DNA from: Streptomyces sp. NBC_00690 | GTDB taxonomy: Bacteria > Actinomycetota > Actinomycetes > Streptomycetales > Streptomycetaceae | Direction: 5' to 3' | Assembly: GCF_036226685.1 (NCBI RefSeq) | Contig: NZ_CP109009.1 | Location: 1,302,001 to 1,366,000 of the forward strand | DNA length: 64,000 bases | Part shown: positions 45,199 through 54,334 of the stretch, piece after piece | Layout of the letters: every line of letters starts with the position of its first letter | Position numbering within the stretch: position 1 is the stretch's first letter | Position numbers and translations under genes: made by a program | Notes under the pieces: generated by a model | Seen by the model: the letters and a program-made list of their open reading frames with translations, nothing else | Told to the model about the DNA's origin: nothing | The model's database searches: none

Positions 45199-45671
45199 CA
45201 GCGGACCAAACGGGTGCGCGGGTTCAGGAGGCGCTGGACCGGCTGACCGGCAGCGGGGCGCAGGAGGCGGGCGAGGCGCTGGTCCGCGAGCTGATGGCGT
45301 TCTACGACGAGGGGCTGACCGCGCTGGTGAAGGCCGTGCCGGCGCGGGATCTGGCGCCGCTCCTGGACGCTCCCGCGGTGGCCGGCCTGCTGGTGCTGCA
45401 CGAACTGCACCCGGAGGACGTCGGGGCGCGCATCGACCGGGCACTGACGACCCTGGCCGGGTCGGAGATCGAGTTCGTCGGCTTCCAGCCGGACAGCGGC
45501 ACGCTCACACTGCGGCGGGCAGCGTCGGGCTGCGGTTGTGGCAGCGGTGCGACGGACGTGGAGGACACGATCGCCTGCCATGCACCGGAGGTGACCGAGA
45601 TCGTGTGGCGAACCGCCCCCGCGCTGCTCCAGATCGGCACCCGTCCCCCGACGTCGGCGGAGGCAAGATGA
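45195..45671 (+). CDS. NifU-like Fe-S protein of the hydrogenase operon
   Basis: 158 residues. The NifU C-terminal-like domain includes LVLHELHPEDVGARIDRALTTL and a Cys-rich end, SGCGCGSGATDVEDTIACHAPEV. The Cys spacing differs from the usual CxxC of NifU, so it may bind its cluster differently or serve another role. It overlaps hhyL by ATGA and the next gene by ATGA, so it is tightly coupled. Probably supplies or repairs clusters for HhyS. Confidence 0.8.
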   Translation: MTADQTGARVQEALDRLTGSGAQEAGEALVRELMAFYDEGLTALVKAVPARDLAPLLDAPAVAGLLVLHELHPEDVGARIDRALTTLAGSEIEFVGFQPDSGTLTLRRAASGCGCGSGATDVEDTIACHAPEVTEIVWRTAPALLQIGTRPPTSAEAR

Positions 45672-46324
45672 GCGGGCACCAGGGCCAGGGGGCGGGTGTC
45701 CGGCTGTTGCGGGCCCTGCGTGCTCCGGCACCACCGCAGCCGGAGCGCTGCGCCTTCTGTGCGGTGGCCCTCGTACCGGGCCATCGCCATCTCGCGGACA
45801 CCGAGGAACGGGCCCTGGTGTGCGCGTGTACGGCGTGCAGCCTGCTGTTCCAACGCCCCGGTGCCGGGGACGGGCGCTATCGCGCGGTGCCCGACCGCTA
45901 TCTGACCGACCCCGGCAGGGAGCCGGGCGAGGACGTGTGGACGACGCTGTGCATCCCGGTGAGCACCGCGTTCGTGCTCCACAACACAGCTCTCGGACAC
46001 CCGGTGTTGTGCTATCCGAGTCCGGCCGGTGCCACCGAGAGCGAGTTGGACGAGTCGACCTGGCGGTCGGTGTTCGCCGACAACCGCCTGGCCGCCATCC
46101 TGGAGCCCGATGTGGAGGCCCTGTTGTTGCGTCGTCCGCGGGGAGAGCAGGGGGAGTACCACTGCTTCCTCGTGCCCGTCGACATCTGCTACGAACTGGT
46201 GGGACGGATGCGTCTGCACTGGCGCGGCTTCGACGGCGGTACCGAGGCCCACAGGGAACTCGACGCCTTCTTCGCCGCGGTCGCGGACCGGGCTAGACCC
46301 CTGCCGAAGGAGGTCGCGGTATGA
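45668..46324 (+). CDS. DUF5947 hydrogenase-accessory protein
   Basis: 218 residues. The N-terminal zinc-ribbon-like Cys set ERCAFCAVALVPGHRHLAD... CACTACSLLFQRPGAG is typical of DUF5947, followed by RYRAVPDRYL and a globular domain ending HCFLVPVDICYELVGRMRLHWRGFDGG. The four to five Cys suggest a bound metal or Fe-S cluster. It is found in actinobacterial high-affinity hydrogenase operons; a role in electron transfer or maturation is inferred. Start and stop overlap the neighbours by ATGA. Confidence 0.8.
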   Translation: MSGHQGQGAGVRLLRALRAPAPPQPERCAFCAVALVPGHRHLADTEERALVCACTACSLLFQRPGAGDGRYRAVPDRYLTDPGREPGEDVWTTLCIPVSTAFVLHNTALGHPVLCYPSPAGATESELDESTWRSVFADNRLAAILEPDVEALLLRRPRGEQGEYHCFLVPVDICYELVGRMRLHWRGFDGGTEAHRELDAFFAAVADRARPLPKEVAV

Positions 46325-47001
46325 CCGACCTCGGATTCATCTGTACGGGAGTGCGGGCCGATCCACATGCGGCGGGTCCCACGCTGGTGCTGCGGCTGCG
46401 CATCACGGCGGATCCGGGGACGCGTGTCCATGCACTGGCGCTGCGGTGCCAGTTGCGGCTGCAACCCGCCCGTCGTGGCTACTCCGACGCGGAGGGCGCG
46501 CGGTTGACCGATCTGTTCGGCGAGCGCTCGCGCTGGGGCACCACCCTCAATCCGATCGAGTTCGCCCAGGTGCCGGTGATGGTCCCCGGGTTCACCTCGG
46601 AGACCGAGGTGGATGTGGTGGTCCCCTGCACCTATGACGTGGACATCGCTTCGGCCCGCTACTTCCGGTCGCTCGACGAAGGCGACGTACCCCTTCTGCT
46701 GTTGTTCTCGGGGACGGTGTTCAGCGGTCCGGCCGGCTTCCAGGTCACTCCGGTGCCCTGGGACAAGGAGGCGTCGGTGGGCCTGCCGGTGAGCGTCTGG
46801 CGGGAGATGATCGAGCAGCACTTTCCCGGCTGCGGTTGGCTGCGGCTGCCCGGTGATCTGATGGACGATCTGCTCGCCTTCCGCACCGGCAGGGCACTGC
46901 CTTCGTGGGAGGCGACCGTACGCACCCTGCTCGATGCCGTGGAACCCGCGGGCCATGACGGTGAGCGCACGGCGGTGCCGACCGGGGAGGGCGTGCGGTG
47001 A
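46321..47001 (+). CDS. DUF6084 hydrogenase-accessory protein
   Basis: 226 residues, no Cys cluster and no membrane segment. FICTGVRADPHAAGPTLVLRLRIT, LALRCQLRLQPARRGYSD, RWGTTLNPIEFAQVPVMVPGF and CTYDVDIASARYFRSLDEGDVPLLLLFSGTVF are conserved-looking and beta-rich. They match the DUF6084 family of this operon type. Function unknown. Overlaps both neighbours by four bases. Confidence 0.78.
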   Translation: MTDLGFICTGVRADPHAAGPTLVLRLRITADPGTRVHALALRCQLRLQPARRGYSDAEGARLTDLFGERSRWGTTLNPIEFAQVPVMVPGFTSETEVDVVVPCTYDVDIASARYFRSLDEGDVPLLLLFSGTVFSGPAGFQVTPVPWDKEASVGLPVSVWREMIEQHFPGCGWLRLPGDLMDDLLAFRTGRALPSWEATVRTLLDAVEPAGHDGERTAVPTGEGVR

Positions 47002-48419
47002 CCGAGGTGCGCAGTGGGACCGTGCAGTCCTGCGCCGATGCACAGGAGCTTCCGGCCGAGTGGGACGCCCGGCTGGAGGCGGTACGACAGATCGCCGACG
47101 CCGTGCTGTTCGAGGGGTACGTCCTCTACCCCTACCGGGCGTCGGCGGCCAAGAACCAACTGCGCTGGCAGTTCGGTGTCCTCGTACCGCCCGGATACGG
47201 CGAGGACAGCGCCGAGCACACCCATCAGCGGACGGAGTGCCTGATGGAACCGCGGCGGGGCGCGCGGATCGCGGTCGAGTTGCGGTTCCTGCGCGCCCAG
47301 CGCAAGACCGTGCAGCGGGTCGCCGAGGACGGCGGCTACGAGACGGTCCCGCGTCTGGAGTGCGCGAACCGGGTGCTCGTCCCGTGGGACGAGGGCACCG
47401 AGGAGCGCATCCGGCTGGTGGTGCCGGTGGCCGAACTCGCGGACGGGGTGACCCATCCGTTCCGGCTGCCCGCGCGGCGCACCGAGGAGGGGCTCGACGA
47501 GTCGGGTGTACGGGTGGGACGGCTGGTGCGGGTCGCCGAGGAGGTCTCGGGCGTGCTCCGGTTGGGCACCGCGGAGATTCCCGGCCCCTACAGCGCACTG
47601 CGGTTGACCGCCGTGGTGGAGAACACCAGTCGCTGGCACGGCGCGGGAGAGTCCCGCAGGGAGGCGGCCCTACCGCACTCCCTGGTCTCGGCACACCTCG
47701 TGCTCGCCCTCGACCACGGCTCCTTCCTGTCGATGACCGACCCGCCCCGGTGGGCCGAGGCTGCCGTGGCCGAATGCCGCAACGAACACACCTGGCCGGT
47801 CCTCGCGGGCACACCGGACCGGGCGGACGTGGTGCTGTCGTCGCCGATCATCCTGGAGGACCATCCGCACATCGCCCCGGAGAGTCCCGGTGCGCTCTAC
47901 GACGCCACCGAGATCGACGAGATCCTCGCCCTGCGCACGGCAGCCCTGACCGACCAGGAGAAGCGGGAGGCCCGGGGCACCGATGACCGCGCCGGGGCCG
48001 TCATCGACCTGGCCGACTCCATGCCGCCCGAGGTGTTGGAACGGTTGCACGGAGCCGTACGGGCGATGCGGGACGTCTGCGGCCCCGGCGCAACGGCGTC
48101 GGACGCAGGAGAACAACCCTGGTGGGATCCCGGGGGCGACCGGGACGTGGACCCGGCCCGGGACCGGGTGGTCATCGACGGGCGGCAGATCGGCGCAGGA
48201 AGCCGGGTCCGATTGGGCCCTGGCCGTCGGCGCACCGACGCCCAGGATCTCTTCCTGGAGGGGCGCACCGCCCTGGTGGAGGCGGTCCTCCACGACGTGG
48301 ACGGATCGGTGCACCTGGCCGTGACGGTGGAGGACGATCCGGGGGCCGACCTCTGGCGGGTGCAGGGCAGGTTCCGCTACTACCAGCCCGACGAAGTGAT
48401 CCCGCTGGAGGAGTCATGA
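46998..48419 (+). CDS. Large hydrogenase-operon protein of unknown function
   Basis: 473 residues from GTG 46998 (overlap GTGA). It begins DARLEAVRQIADAVLFEGYVLYPYRASAAKNQLRWQFGVLVPP and includes ECLMEPRRGARIAVELRFLRAQ, LALDHGSFLSMTDPPRWA, NEHTWPVLAG and DVVLSSPIILEDHPHIAPESPGALYDATEIDEILALRT. The C-terminal HDVDGSVHLAVTVEDDPGADL... FRYYQPDEVIPLE reads like a nucleoid- or SH3-like barrel. No catalytic motif recognised. It lies between DUF6084 and the protease with overlaps, so it probably helps assemble or anchor the enzyme. Confidence 0.75.
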   Translation: MTEVRSGTVQSCADAQELPAEWDARLEAVRQIADAVLFEGYVLYPYRASAAKNQLRWQFGVLVPPGYGEDSAEHTHQRTECLMEPRRGARIAVELRFLRAQRKTVQRVAEDGGYETVPRLECANRVLVPWDEGTEERIRLVVPVAELADGVTHPFRLPARRTEEGLDESGVRVGRLVRVAEEVSGVLRLGTAEIPGPYSALRLTAVVENTSRWHGAGESRREAALPHSLVSAHLVLALDHGSFLSMTDPPRWAEAAVAECRNEHTWPVLAGTPDRADVVLSSPIILEDHPHIAPESPGALYDATEIDEILALRTAALTDQEKREARGTDDRAGAVIDLADSMPPEVLERLHGAVRAMRDVCGPGATASDAGEQPWWDPGGDRDVDPARDRVVIDGRQIGAGSRVRLGPGRRRTDAQDLFLEGRTALVEAVLHDVDGSVHLAVTVEDDPGADLWRVQGRFRYYQPDEVIPLEES

Positions 48420-48952
48420 CCGAGCGCCGGGTGCTGGTGGCCGGGGTGGGCAACGTCTTCCTCGGCGACGACGGATTCGGGGTGGAGACCCTGCAACGCC
48501 TGGTGGGCGGGGGGCTCCCGGACGGCGTCGACGCAGTCGACTTCGGTGTGCGCGGCGTCCATCTGGCGTATCAACTCCTCGACGGCTACCGGACCCTGGT
48601 CCTCGTGGACGCCACCTCGCGCGGCGGGGCTCCGGGGACGGTGTACCTGATCGAGGCGCGGACCGGTCCGGTGGAGTCCCTGGACACCCCGGCGCTGGAC
48701 GGCCACCGGATGGGGCCGGACGCGGTGCTTGCGCTGTTGGACACCCTGAGCGCCGGTACGGACGGCGTACCGCCCGAGCGGGTGTTGGTGGTGGGGTGCG
48801 AGCCGGCCTCGTTGGAGGAGGGCATGGGGCTGAGCGCCCCGGTGTCCGCGGCCGTCGACGAGGCGGTGGGCCTGATCCGGCAGGTGCTTGACGCAGAGGT
48901 CAACCGGGCGACGGGGAGCCCACCGTACGAGAGGAAGGCGACAACATGCTGA
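48416..48952 (+). CDS. Hydrogenase maturation protease (HupD/HycI family)
   Basis: 178 residues: LVAGVGNVFLGDDGFGVETLQRL holds the first Ni-binding acidic residue, DFGVRGVHLAYQLLDGYRTLVLVDA the second, and the final His is in LDGHRMGPDAVLALL. This endopeptidase removes the C-terminal tail of HhyL after Ni insertion. ATG 48416 overlaps the upstream stop (ATGA); its own 3' end overlaps the small gene at 48946. Confidence 0.92.
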   Translation: MTERRVLVAGVGNVFLGDDGFGVETLQRLVGGGLPDGVDAVDFGVRGVHLAYQLLDGYRTLVLVDATSRGGAPGTVYLIEARTGPVESLDTPALDGHRMGPDAVLALLDTLSAGTDGVPPERVLVVGCEPASLEEGMGLSAPVSAAVDEAVGLIRQVLDAEVNRATGSPPYERKATTC

Positions 48953-49050
48953 AGACCGTGTTCCTGGGGGCCGTCGGGGCCCTGGTCGGGGCGATCGTCT
49001 GGCAGAGCCTGCCGGACCTCAAGCGGTATCTGCGCATCTCCCAGATGTGA
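48946..49050 (+). CDS. 34-residue membrane-helix peptide of the hydrogenase operon (DUF6893-like)
   Basis: Begins MLKTVFLGAVGALVGAIVWQ and ends RYLRISQM. One hydrophobic helix (residues 4-20) with a Gly/Ala face, then a basic amphipathic end. The start overlaps the protease stop (ATGCTGA), so it is translationally coupled. GAGGAAG lies upstream with good spacing. Such small DUF6893-type proteins recur in Streptomyces; a role as a membrane tether for the soluble hydrogenase would fit but is inference. Confidence 0.75.
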   Translation: MLKTVFLGAVGALVGAIVWQSLPDLKRYLRISQM

Positions 49051-49240
49051 TCCGCGGGGCGCACTCGCAGCGGCGAGTGGGCCAGGGCGTCGAATGCTGC
49101 CGACGGGGTTGCTCCCGGCTGGCCCTACGGCGTGGCTTCCCCCCTGCGCGACGGTGAGGCAGTGCAATGGAGCCGCTGTCATGCCGTGCGTCCGAGCCGC
49201 TGCCAGCTCCCGGAGTGGTGCCGTGGAATGAGGCGTACCG

Positions 49241-49609
49241 ATGCATGAGATGTCGATCGCGGCGGCCGTCGTCGAGCAAGTGGGTCGGGTGGCGGTCGAC
49301 CAGCGTGCGACGGGTGTGACGACCGTACGGCTGGACGTCGGCGAACTCGCCGGAGTGGTCCCATCGGCATTGGACTTCTGCTTTGCGCTGGCCTGCCAGG
49401 GGACCCTGCTGGAGGGCGCCTCCCTGAAGACCCGGACCGTGCCGGCACGGGCCAGATGTGGTCCGTGCGACGTCGAATGGCATCCGGGCATGCCGCCTGA
49501 CCTGGTCTGCCCACAGTGCCAGGGCGCCAGGGCGGAGTTGTTGAGCGGCCGTGAGCTCCAGATCCGCGACGTCCAGTGGGCTGACGGTCCGTTGCCCGCT
49601 CACCAGTGA
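49241..49609 (+). CDS. hypA: Hydrogenase nickel incorporation protein HypA
   Basis: 122 residues. The conserved N-terminus MHEMSIAAAVVEQV (His2 and Glu3 bind Ni) and a zinc site with two Cys pairs (ARCGPCDVEW and LVCPQCQGAR) are complete. It receives Ni for delivery with HypB. It is 190 bases after the 34-residue gene; within that gap no gene is seen, so an internal promoter is possible. Confidence 0.95.
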   Translation: MHEMSIAAAVVEQVGRVAVDQRATGVTTVRLDVGELAGVVPSALDFCFALACQGTLLEGASLKTRTVPARARCGPCDVEWHPGMPPDLVCPQCQGARAELLSGRELQIRDVQWADGPLPAHQ

Positions 49610-49672
49610 CCCCGGACACCACCGACCCTGCCCAGCGAACCGCCCAGCGAACCGACGAGGAAGGCGAACCCC

Positions 49673-50554
49673 ATGTGCCGTACGACCGATCTCCGGCAGG
49701 CAGTCCTCGCCAGGAACGATGCCAGCGCCGATGCTCTGCGGGCGGAGCTCGCGGGCAGGGGCGCCATTGCGGTGAACCTGCTGTCCAGCCCCGGCAGCGG
49801 GAAGACGGCGCTGTTGGAGTCCGAACTCGCCCTGGCCAAGAAGCGCGGAGTGCCGGTCGCCGCGCTGACGGCCGACCTGGCCACCGACAACGACGCCGAA
49901 CGGCTGGCCCGGGCCGGCGTACCGGTGCAACAGGTGCTCACCGACGGGCTGTGCCATCTGGAAGCGGTGATGCTGCGGGGCTATCTCGCGGGCTGGCTGC
50001 CCCGGGGCACCCAACTGCTGTTCGTGGAGAACGTGGGCAATCTGGTCTGCCCGGCCGCCTATGACCTCGGTGAGTCGCTGCGGGTGACGCTGGCATCGGT
50101 GACCGAGGGGGAGGACAAACCGCTCAAGTACCCCGGCGCGTTCGGGCTGGCCCATCTGGTGGTGGTCACCAAGACGGACATCGCCGCCGCGGTGGAGTTC
50201 GACGAGGAGGCGTTCCTACGGAATGTGACCCGCGTCAATCCCGGGGTGGAAGTGGTCTTCACCTCGGCCCGCAGCGGGCAGGGCGTCGGCGTGCTGCTGG
50301 AACGGGCACTGGCCGTACGCAACGGTGCGCAGGTGCACCGGCCGGTGATGGCCCGCACATCGACGGCGCACGATCACATCCACTCCCCGGCGGGAGCGGC
50401 GTCACCCGCCGCGACGGCCCGGGAACACCAGCACACGCACGACCACGATCACATCCACGATGGACTGCCGCACACCCACGGGGCTCCCCAGCACGATCAC
50501 GATCCGCTCCCGCAGGCGCACCGGGGTGAGCGTCCGAGCGTGGATCGGTGGTGA
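49673..50554 (+). CDS. hypB: Hydrogenase nickel GTPase HypB, His-rich C-terminus
   Basis: 293 residues. SIMIBI-class GTPase: P-loop LLSSPGSGKTALLE, LTADLATDNDAERLARAGVPV, CHLEAVML, ENVGNLVCPAAYDLGE, and VVTKTDIAAAV for guanine recognition. Unlike many HypB proteins whose His-rich Ni store is N-terminal, here about 14 His cluster in the last 60 residues (EHQHTHDHDHIHD, PHTHG, QHDHD). Start ATG 49673; its stop overlaps hypF. Confidence 0.95.
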   Translation: MCRTTDLRQAVLARNDASADALRAELAGRGAIAVNLLSSPGSGKTALLESELALAKKRGVPVAALTADLATDNDAERLARAGVPVQQVLTDGLCHLEAVMLRGYLAGWLPRGTQLLFVENVGNLVCPAAYDLGESLRVTLASVTEGEDKPLKYPGAFGLAHLVVVTKTDIAAAVEFDEEAFLRNVTRVNPGVEVVFTSARSGQGVGVLLERALAVRNGAQVHRPVMARTSTAHDHIHSPAGAASPAATAREHQHTHDHDHIHDGLPHTHGAPQHDHDPLPQAHRGERPSVDRW

Positions 50555-52905
50555 TCCACCCCGCACCCCCAGTCGTCCCGCTGCGCCGCAGGGTCACCGT
50601 CCAGGGCCAGGTCCAAGGCGTAGGGTTCCGGCCGTTCGTCTTCACGCTCGCCTCCGAACTCGAACTCTGCGGGCAGGTGACCAATACCGGCGAGGGAGTG
50701 CTTGCGGAGGTCGAAGGCCACCCGAAAGCGGTGGAAGCCTTCTGCCATCGGGTCGCAGCCGATGCACCGGCCCTGGCCCGGGTGGTGTCCGTACGGCACG
50801 AGAACGTCGCGGCCACCGGTGCCGCGGGCTTCACGATCGCCCCATCCCTGGCCTCCCAGCGCAGCGGACGGAGTCTGATTCCTCCCGACACCGCGACCTG
50901 TGCGCAGTGCCTGGCCGAACTCTTCGACCCCGCCGACCGACGCCACCGGCATCCGTTCATCACCTGTACGGGGTGCGGTCCGCGCTTCACCATCGTCACC
51001 GCGCTGCCCTACGACCGTCCCTCCACCACCATGGCGGGCTTCCCGATGTGCGCACGCTGCGCCCGGGAGTACCGCGACCCCTCCGACCGGCGCTTCCACG
51101 CCCAACCCATCTCCTGCCATGACTGCGGCCCCCGGCTCTCGCTGATCGCACCGGGGGCGAGCACCCTCGACGGCGATGCGGCGCTCGTCGAGGCCCGTCG
51201 GCTGTTGGCTGCGGGGGCGGTGCTGGCCGTCAAGGGCATCGGCGGCTACCACCTGGTGTGTGACGCCGAGAACGTCGAGGCGGTCCGTCGGTTGCGCCGT
51301 CGCAAGAACCGGGGGGATAAGCCGTTCGCCCTGATGACGGCCGATCTCGGCCACCTCGAACCGTTCGTCGCCTTCGACCCGGTGGAGCGGGCGCTCATGG
51401 CCTCCCCACCACGGCCGATCGTCCTCCTGCGGCGCCGCACCGACGGTGACCGTCGGAACGCACCCCTGCCGAACACACTCGCGGCGGCGCTGGAGGCCGT
51501 GGCACCGGGCTGCCCGGACCTGGGGGTGATGCTGCCGTACGCACCGGTGCACCATCTGCTCTTCGGGCTTCCGGGGGATCCGGTCGGACCGCGGCTGCTG
51601 GTGATGACCAGCGCCAACCGTGGCGGCGAGCCGATCGTCACCGATGACCGCGAAGCGCGGGAACAGCTTGCGCCCCTGGTGGACGGCTGGTTGGCACATG
51701 ACCGCCCCATCCATGTGCCCTGCGACGACTCGGTGGTGCGGGTCGTGGAGGGCGCGCCCCTCCCGTTGCGGCGTTCACGCGGCTTCGTGCCCACTGCGGT
51801 TCCCCTCCCCCTGGCGGTCGGGCCGGTCCTCGCCGTCGGGGGCGACTTGAAGAACACCTTCGCCGTGGCCGAGGGGCGCTCCGCCTGGCTGTCCGGGCAC
51901 ATCGGCGACATGGACGACCTGGCCACGCTCAGTGCCTTCGACCGGGCCGTGGACCATCTCGTCGCGGTCACCGGTGTGACACCACGTCGTGTGGCGGCGG
52001 ACCGCCACCCCGGCTACCGCTCGGGGAAACGGGCCCAACACCGCGCCGGAGCGGACCGGGTGTCGCTCGTACAGCATCATCACGCTCACATCGCAGCCGC
52101 CATGGCGGAGCACGGCTTGGACGGGACACGGCCGGTGATCGGTGTCGCCTTCGACGGCACCGGCTACGGGGACGACGGCGCGGTCTGGGGCGGTGAGGTG
52201 CTCGTGGCCGACTACGCGGACCACCGCCGCTTTGGCCAACTGCGGTACGTGCCGCTTCCCGGCGGGGATGCCGCAGTGGCCCGTCCGTACCGGATGGCGC
52301 TGGCCCACCTCTGGGCGGCCGGCGTCGACTGGGCCCCGGATCTGGCTTGCGTGGAAGCCTGCCCCGAGGACGAACGCCGAGTGCTGGCACAGCAGTTGTC
52401 GGCGGGCGCGGCCTGTGTTCCCACCTCCAGCATGGGGCGACTCTTCGACGCCGTCTCCTCCCTCGCGGGCGTCTGTCACCGGGCGGAGTACGAGGCGCAG
52501 GCGGCGATCGAGTGGGAGGGCGTGGCCTATGCCCATGGCCCTGCGGACGGCTATCGCTTCGCCCTGGCGCTCGAAGCTGGACGGTGGATCGCCGATCCAG
52601 CACCGGTGCTCGTGGACCTCGTGGCCGATCTGCGGGCCGGGGCGGAAGTGGGTCTGACGGCAGCCCGGTTCCACACCGCGGTTGCGGAGTTGGTCGGAGA
52701 TCTCTGCGCCCGAGCACGCGAGGAACACGGTCTGGAGACGGTCGCCCTCACGGGCGGTGTCTTCGCCAACGCCCTTCTGCTGTCGGCCTGCGTGCGCGGG
52801 CTGTCGGCGGATGGATTCACGGTGCTGCGGCACCAGTCGGTGCCGCCCAACGACGGTGGACTGGCGCTCGGCCAGCTGATGGTCGCCGCGCGGGCCGCGA
52901 ACTGA
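50551..52905 (+). CDS. hypF: Carbamoyltransferase HypF
   Basis: 784 residues (GTG 50551; GTG 50548 also possible). N-terminal acylphosphatase domain (VQGQVQGVGFRPFVFTLA), two zinc-finger Cys sets (CAQCLAELFDP... CTGCGPRF and CARCAREYRDP... CHDCGPRL), a YrdC-like domain (GAVLAVKGIGGYHLVCDA) and a Kae1-like C-terminal domain (VQHHHAHIAAAMAEHG, FDGTGYGDDGAVWGGE, LTGGVFAN). It makes the carbamoyl precursor of the cyanide ligands. Complete length; overlaps hypB by GTGA. Confidence 0.95.
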   Translation: MIHPAPPVVPLRRRVTVQGQVQGVGFRPFVFTLASELELCGQVTNTGEGVLAEVEGHPKAVEAFCHRVAADAPALARVVSVRHENVAATGAAGFTIAPSLASQRSGRSLIPPDTATCAQCLAELFDPADRRHRHPFITCTGCGPRFTIVTALPYDRPSTTMAGFPMCARCAREYRDPSDRRFHAQPISCHDCGPRLSLIAPGASTLDGDAALVEARRLLAAGAVLAVKGIGGYHLVCDAENVEAVRRLRRRKNRGDKPFALMTADLGHLEPFVAFDPVERALMASPPRPIVLLRRRTDGDRRNAPLPNTLAAALEAVAPGCPDLGVMLPYAPVHHLLFGLPGDPVGPRLLVMTSANRGGEPIVTDDREAREQLAPLVDGWLAHDRPIHVPCDDSVVRVVEGAPLPLRRSRGFVPTAVPLPLAVGPVLAVGGDLKNTFAVAEGRSAWLSGHIGDMDDLATLSAFDRAVDHLVAVTGVTPRRVAADRHPGYRSGKRAQHRAGADRVSLVQHHHAHIAAAMAEHGLDGTRPVIGVAFDGTGYGDDGAVWGGEVLVADYADHRRFGQLRYVPLPGGDAAVARPYRMALAHLWAAGVDWAPDLACVEACPEDERRVLAQQLSAGAACVPTSSMGRLFDAVSSLAGVCHRAEYEAQAAIEWEGVAYAHGPADGYRFALALEAGRWIADPAPVLVDLVADLRAGAEVGLTAARFHTAVAELVGDLCARAREEHGLETVALTGGVFANALLLSACVRGLSADGFTVLRHQSVPPNDGGLALGQLMVAARAAN

Positions 52906-52919
52906 GAGGAGTCAGCCCC

Positions 52920-53213
52920 ATGTGCCTGGCGGTGCCTGGCAGGGTGATCGAGATCGCCGAGCAGGACGGTACGCGGATGGCCGTCGTGGATTTCGGCGGT
53001 GTGGTGAAGGACGTGTGCCTGGAGTACCTGCCGGACCTGGAGGTGGGCGAGTACGCCATTGTGCACGTCGGCTTCGCACTCCAGCGGCTGGATGAGGAGT
53101 CGGCGCGCAAGACCCTGGAGCTGTTCGCCGAACTCGGCCTGCTCCAGGAGGAGTTCGGCGACCCGTGGGAAGCAGCCGCGGGCGATGTGACACCGTCGGA
53201 GGCGGAGCGATGA
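52920..53213 (+). CDS. hypC: Hydrogenase chaperone HypC
   Basis: 97 residues starting [12 protein letters not shown], where Cys2 is the residue that carries Fe(CN)2CO with Hyp[40 protein letters not shown] is typical. Its stop overlaps the hypD start. Confidence 0.95.
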   Translation: MCLAVPGRVIEIAEQDGTRMAVVDFGGVVKDVCLEYLPDLEVGEYAIVHVGFALQRLDEESARKTLELFAELGLLQEEFGDPWEAAAGDVTPSEAER

Positions 53214-54334
53214 AGTATCTGGAGGAGTTCCAGGATCCGGAGTTGGCCCGCGGTCTGCTGGAGGACATCAGGGCCACCGTCACCCGCCCCTGGGCACTGA
53301 TGGAGGTGTGCGGCGGGCAGACCCACACCATCATCCGGCACGCCATCGACCAGTTGCTGCCCGAGGGCGTGGAGCTGATCCACGGCCCCGGCTGCCCGGT
53401 CTGTGTGACACCGTTGGAGGTCATCGACAAAGCGCTGGAGATCGCGTCACGGCCCGGGGTGATCTTCTGCTCCTTCGGTGACATGTTGCGCGTGCCCGGC
53501 ACCGGGCGCGATCTCTTCCGCGTGCGCAGCGAGGGCGGTGACGTCCGGGTGGTGTACTCGCCGCTGGACGCCCTGCGGATCGCCCGGGAGAACCCGGACC
53601 GCGAGGTGGTGTTCTTCGGGATCGGGTTCGAGACCACCGCGCCGCCCAATGCGATGGCGGTCTACCAGGCCCGCAGACACGGCGTCCGCAACTTCAGCAT
53701 GCTCGTCTCGCATGTGCGCGTGCCACCCGCCATCGAGGCCATCATGACCTCACCGGACTGCCGGGTGCAGGGCTTCCTGGCCGCCGGTCATGTGTGCAGT
53801 GTGATGGGCATCGGCGAGTACCCCGAGTTGGCGGCCCGTCATCGGGTGCCCATCGTCGTCACTGGCTTCGAGCCGCTCGACATCCTGGAGGGCATCCGGC
53901 GCACGGTGAAGCAGTTGGAGCGCGGTGAGCACACGGTCGAAAACGCCTATCCGCGGGCGGTGCGGTCGGAGGGCAACCCGGCGGCCCGGGTGATGTTGGA
54001 GGACGTCTTCGAGGTCACCGATCGCGCGTGGCGCGGGATCGGCACGATCCCGCTCAGCGGCTGGCGACTCTCCCCCCGCTACCGGGAGCACGATGCGGAG
54101 CACCGCTTCGACGTCGTCGACATCGCCACGCTGGAGCCGGCCGAGTGCCGCAGCGGCGAAGTCCTCCAAGGGCTGTTGAAACCGCATGAGTGCGAGGTGT
54201 TCGGCACGACCTGCACACCTCGCACACCGCTCGGGGCCACCATGGTCTCCAGCGAGGGGGCCTGCGCCGCCTACTACCTCTACCGACGCCTGGGCAGCCC
54301 GGCGACCCGTCTGGAGGCGAACCCCGTTGGCTAG
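53210..54334 (+). CDS. hypD: Fe-S maturation protein HypD
   Basis: 374 residues. Conserved [11 protein letters not shown] (Cys41 equivalent), [22 protein letters not shown] segment, [12 protein letters not shown] and a C-terminal [4Fe-4S] Cys set ([25 protein letters not shown]). It works with HypC to build the Fe(CN)2CO group. ATG 53210 overlaps the hypC stop. Confidence 0.95.
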   Translation: MKYLEEFQDPELARGLLEDIRATVTRPWALMEVCGGQTHTIIRHAIDQLLPEGVELIHGPGCPVCVTPLEVIDKALEIASRPGVIFCSFGDMLRVPGTGRDLFRVRSEGGDVRVVYSPLDALRIARENPDREVVFFGIGFETTAPPNAMAVYQARRHGVRNFSMLVSHVRVPPAIEAIMTSPDCRVQGFLAAGHVCSVMGIGEYPELAARHRVPIVVTGFEPLDILEGIRRTVKQLERGEHTVENAYPRAVRSEGNPAARVMLEDVFEVTDRAWRGIGTIPLSGWRLSPRYREHDAEHRFDVVDIATLEPAECRSGEVLQGLLKPHECEVFGTTCTPRTPLGATMVSSEGACAAYYLYRRLGSPATRLEANPVG

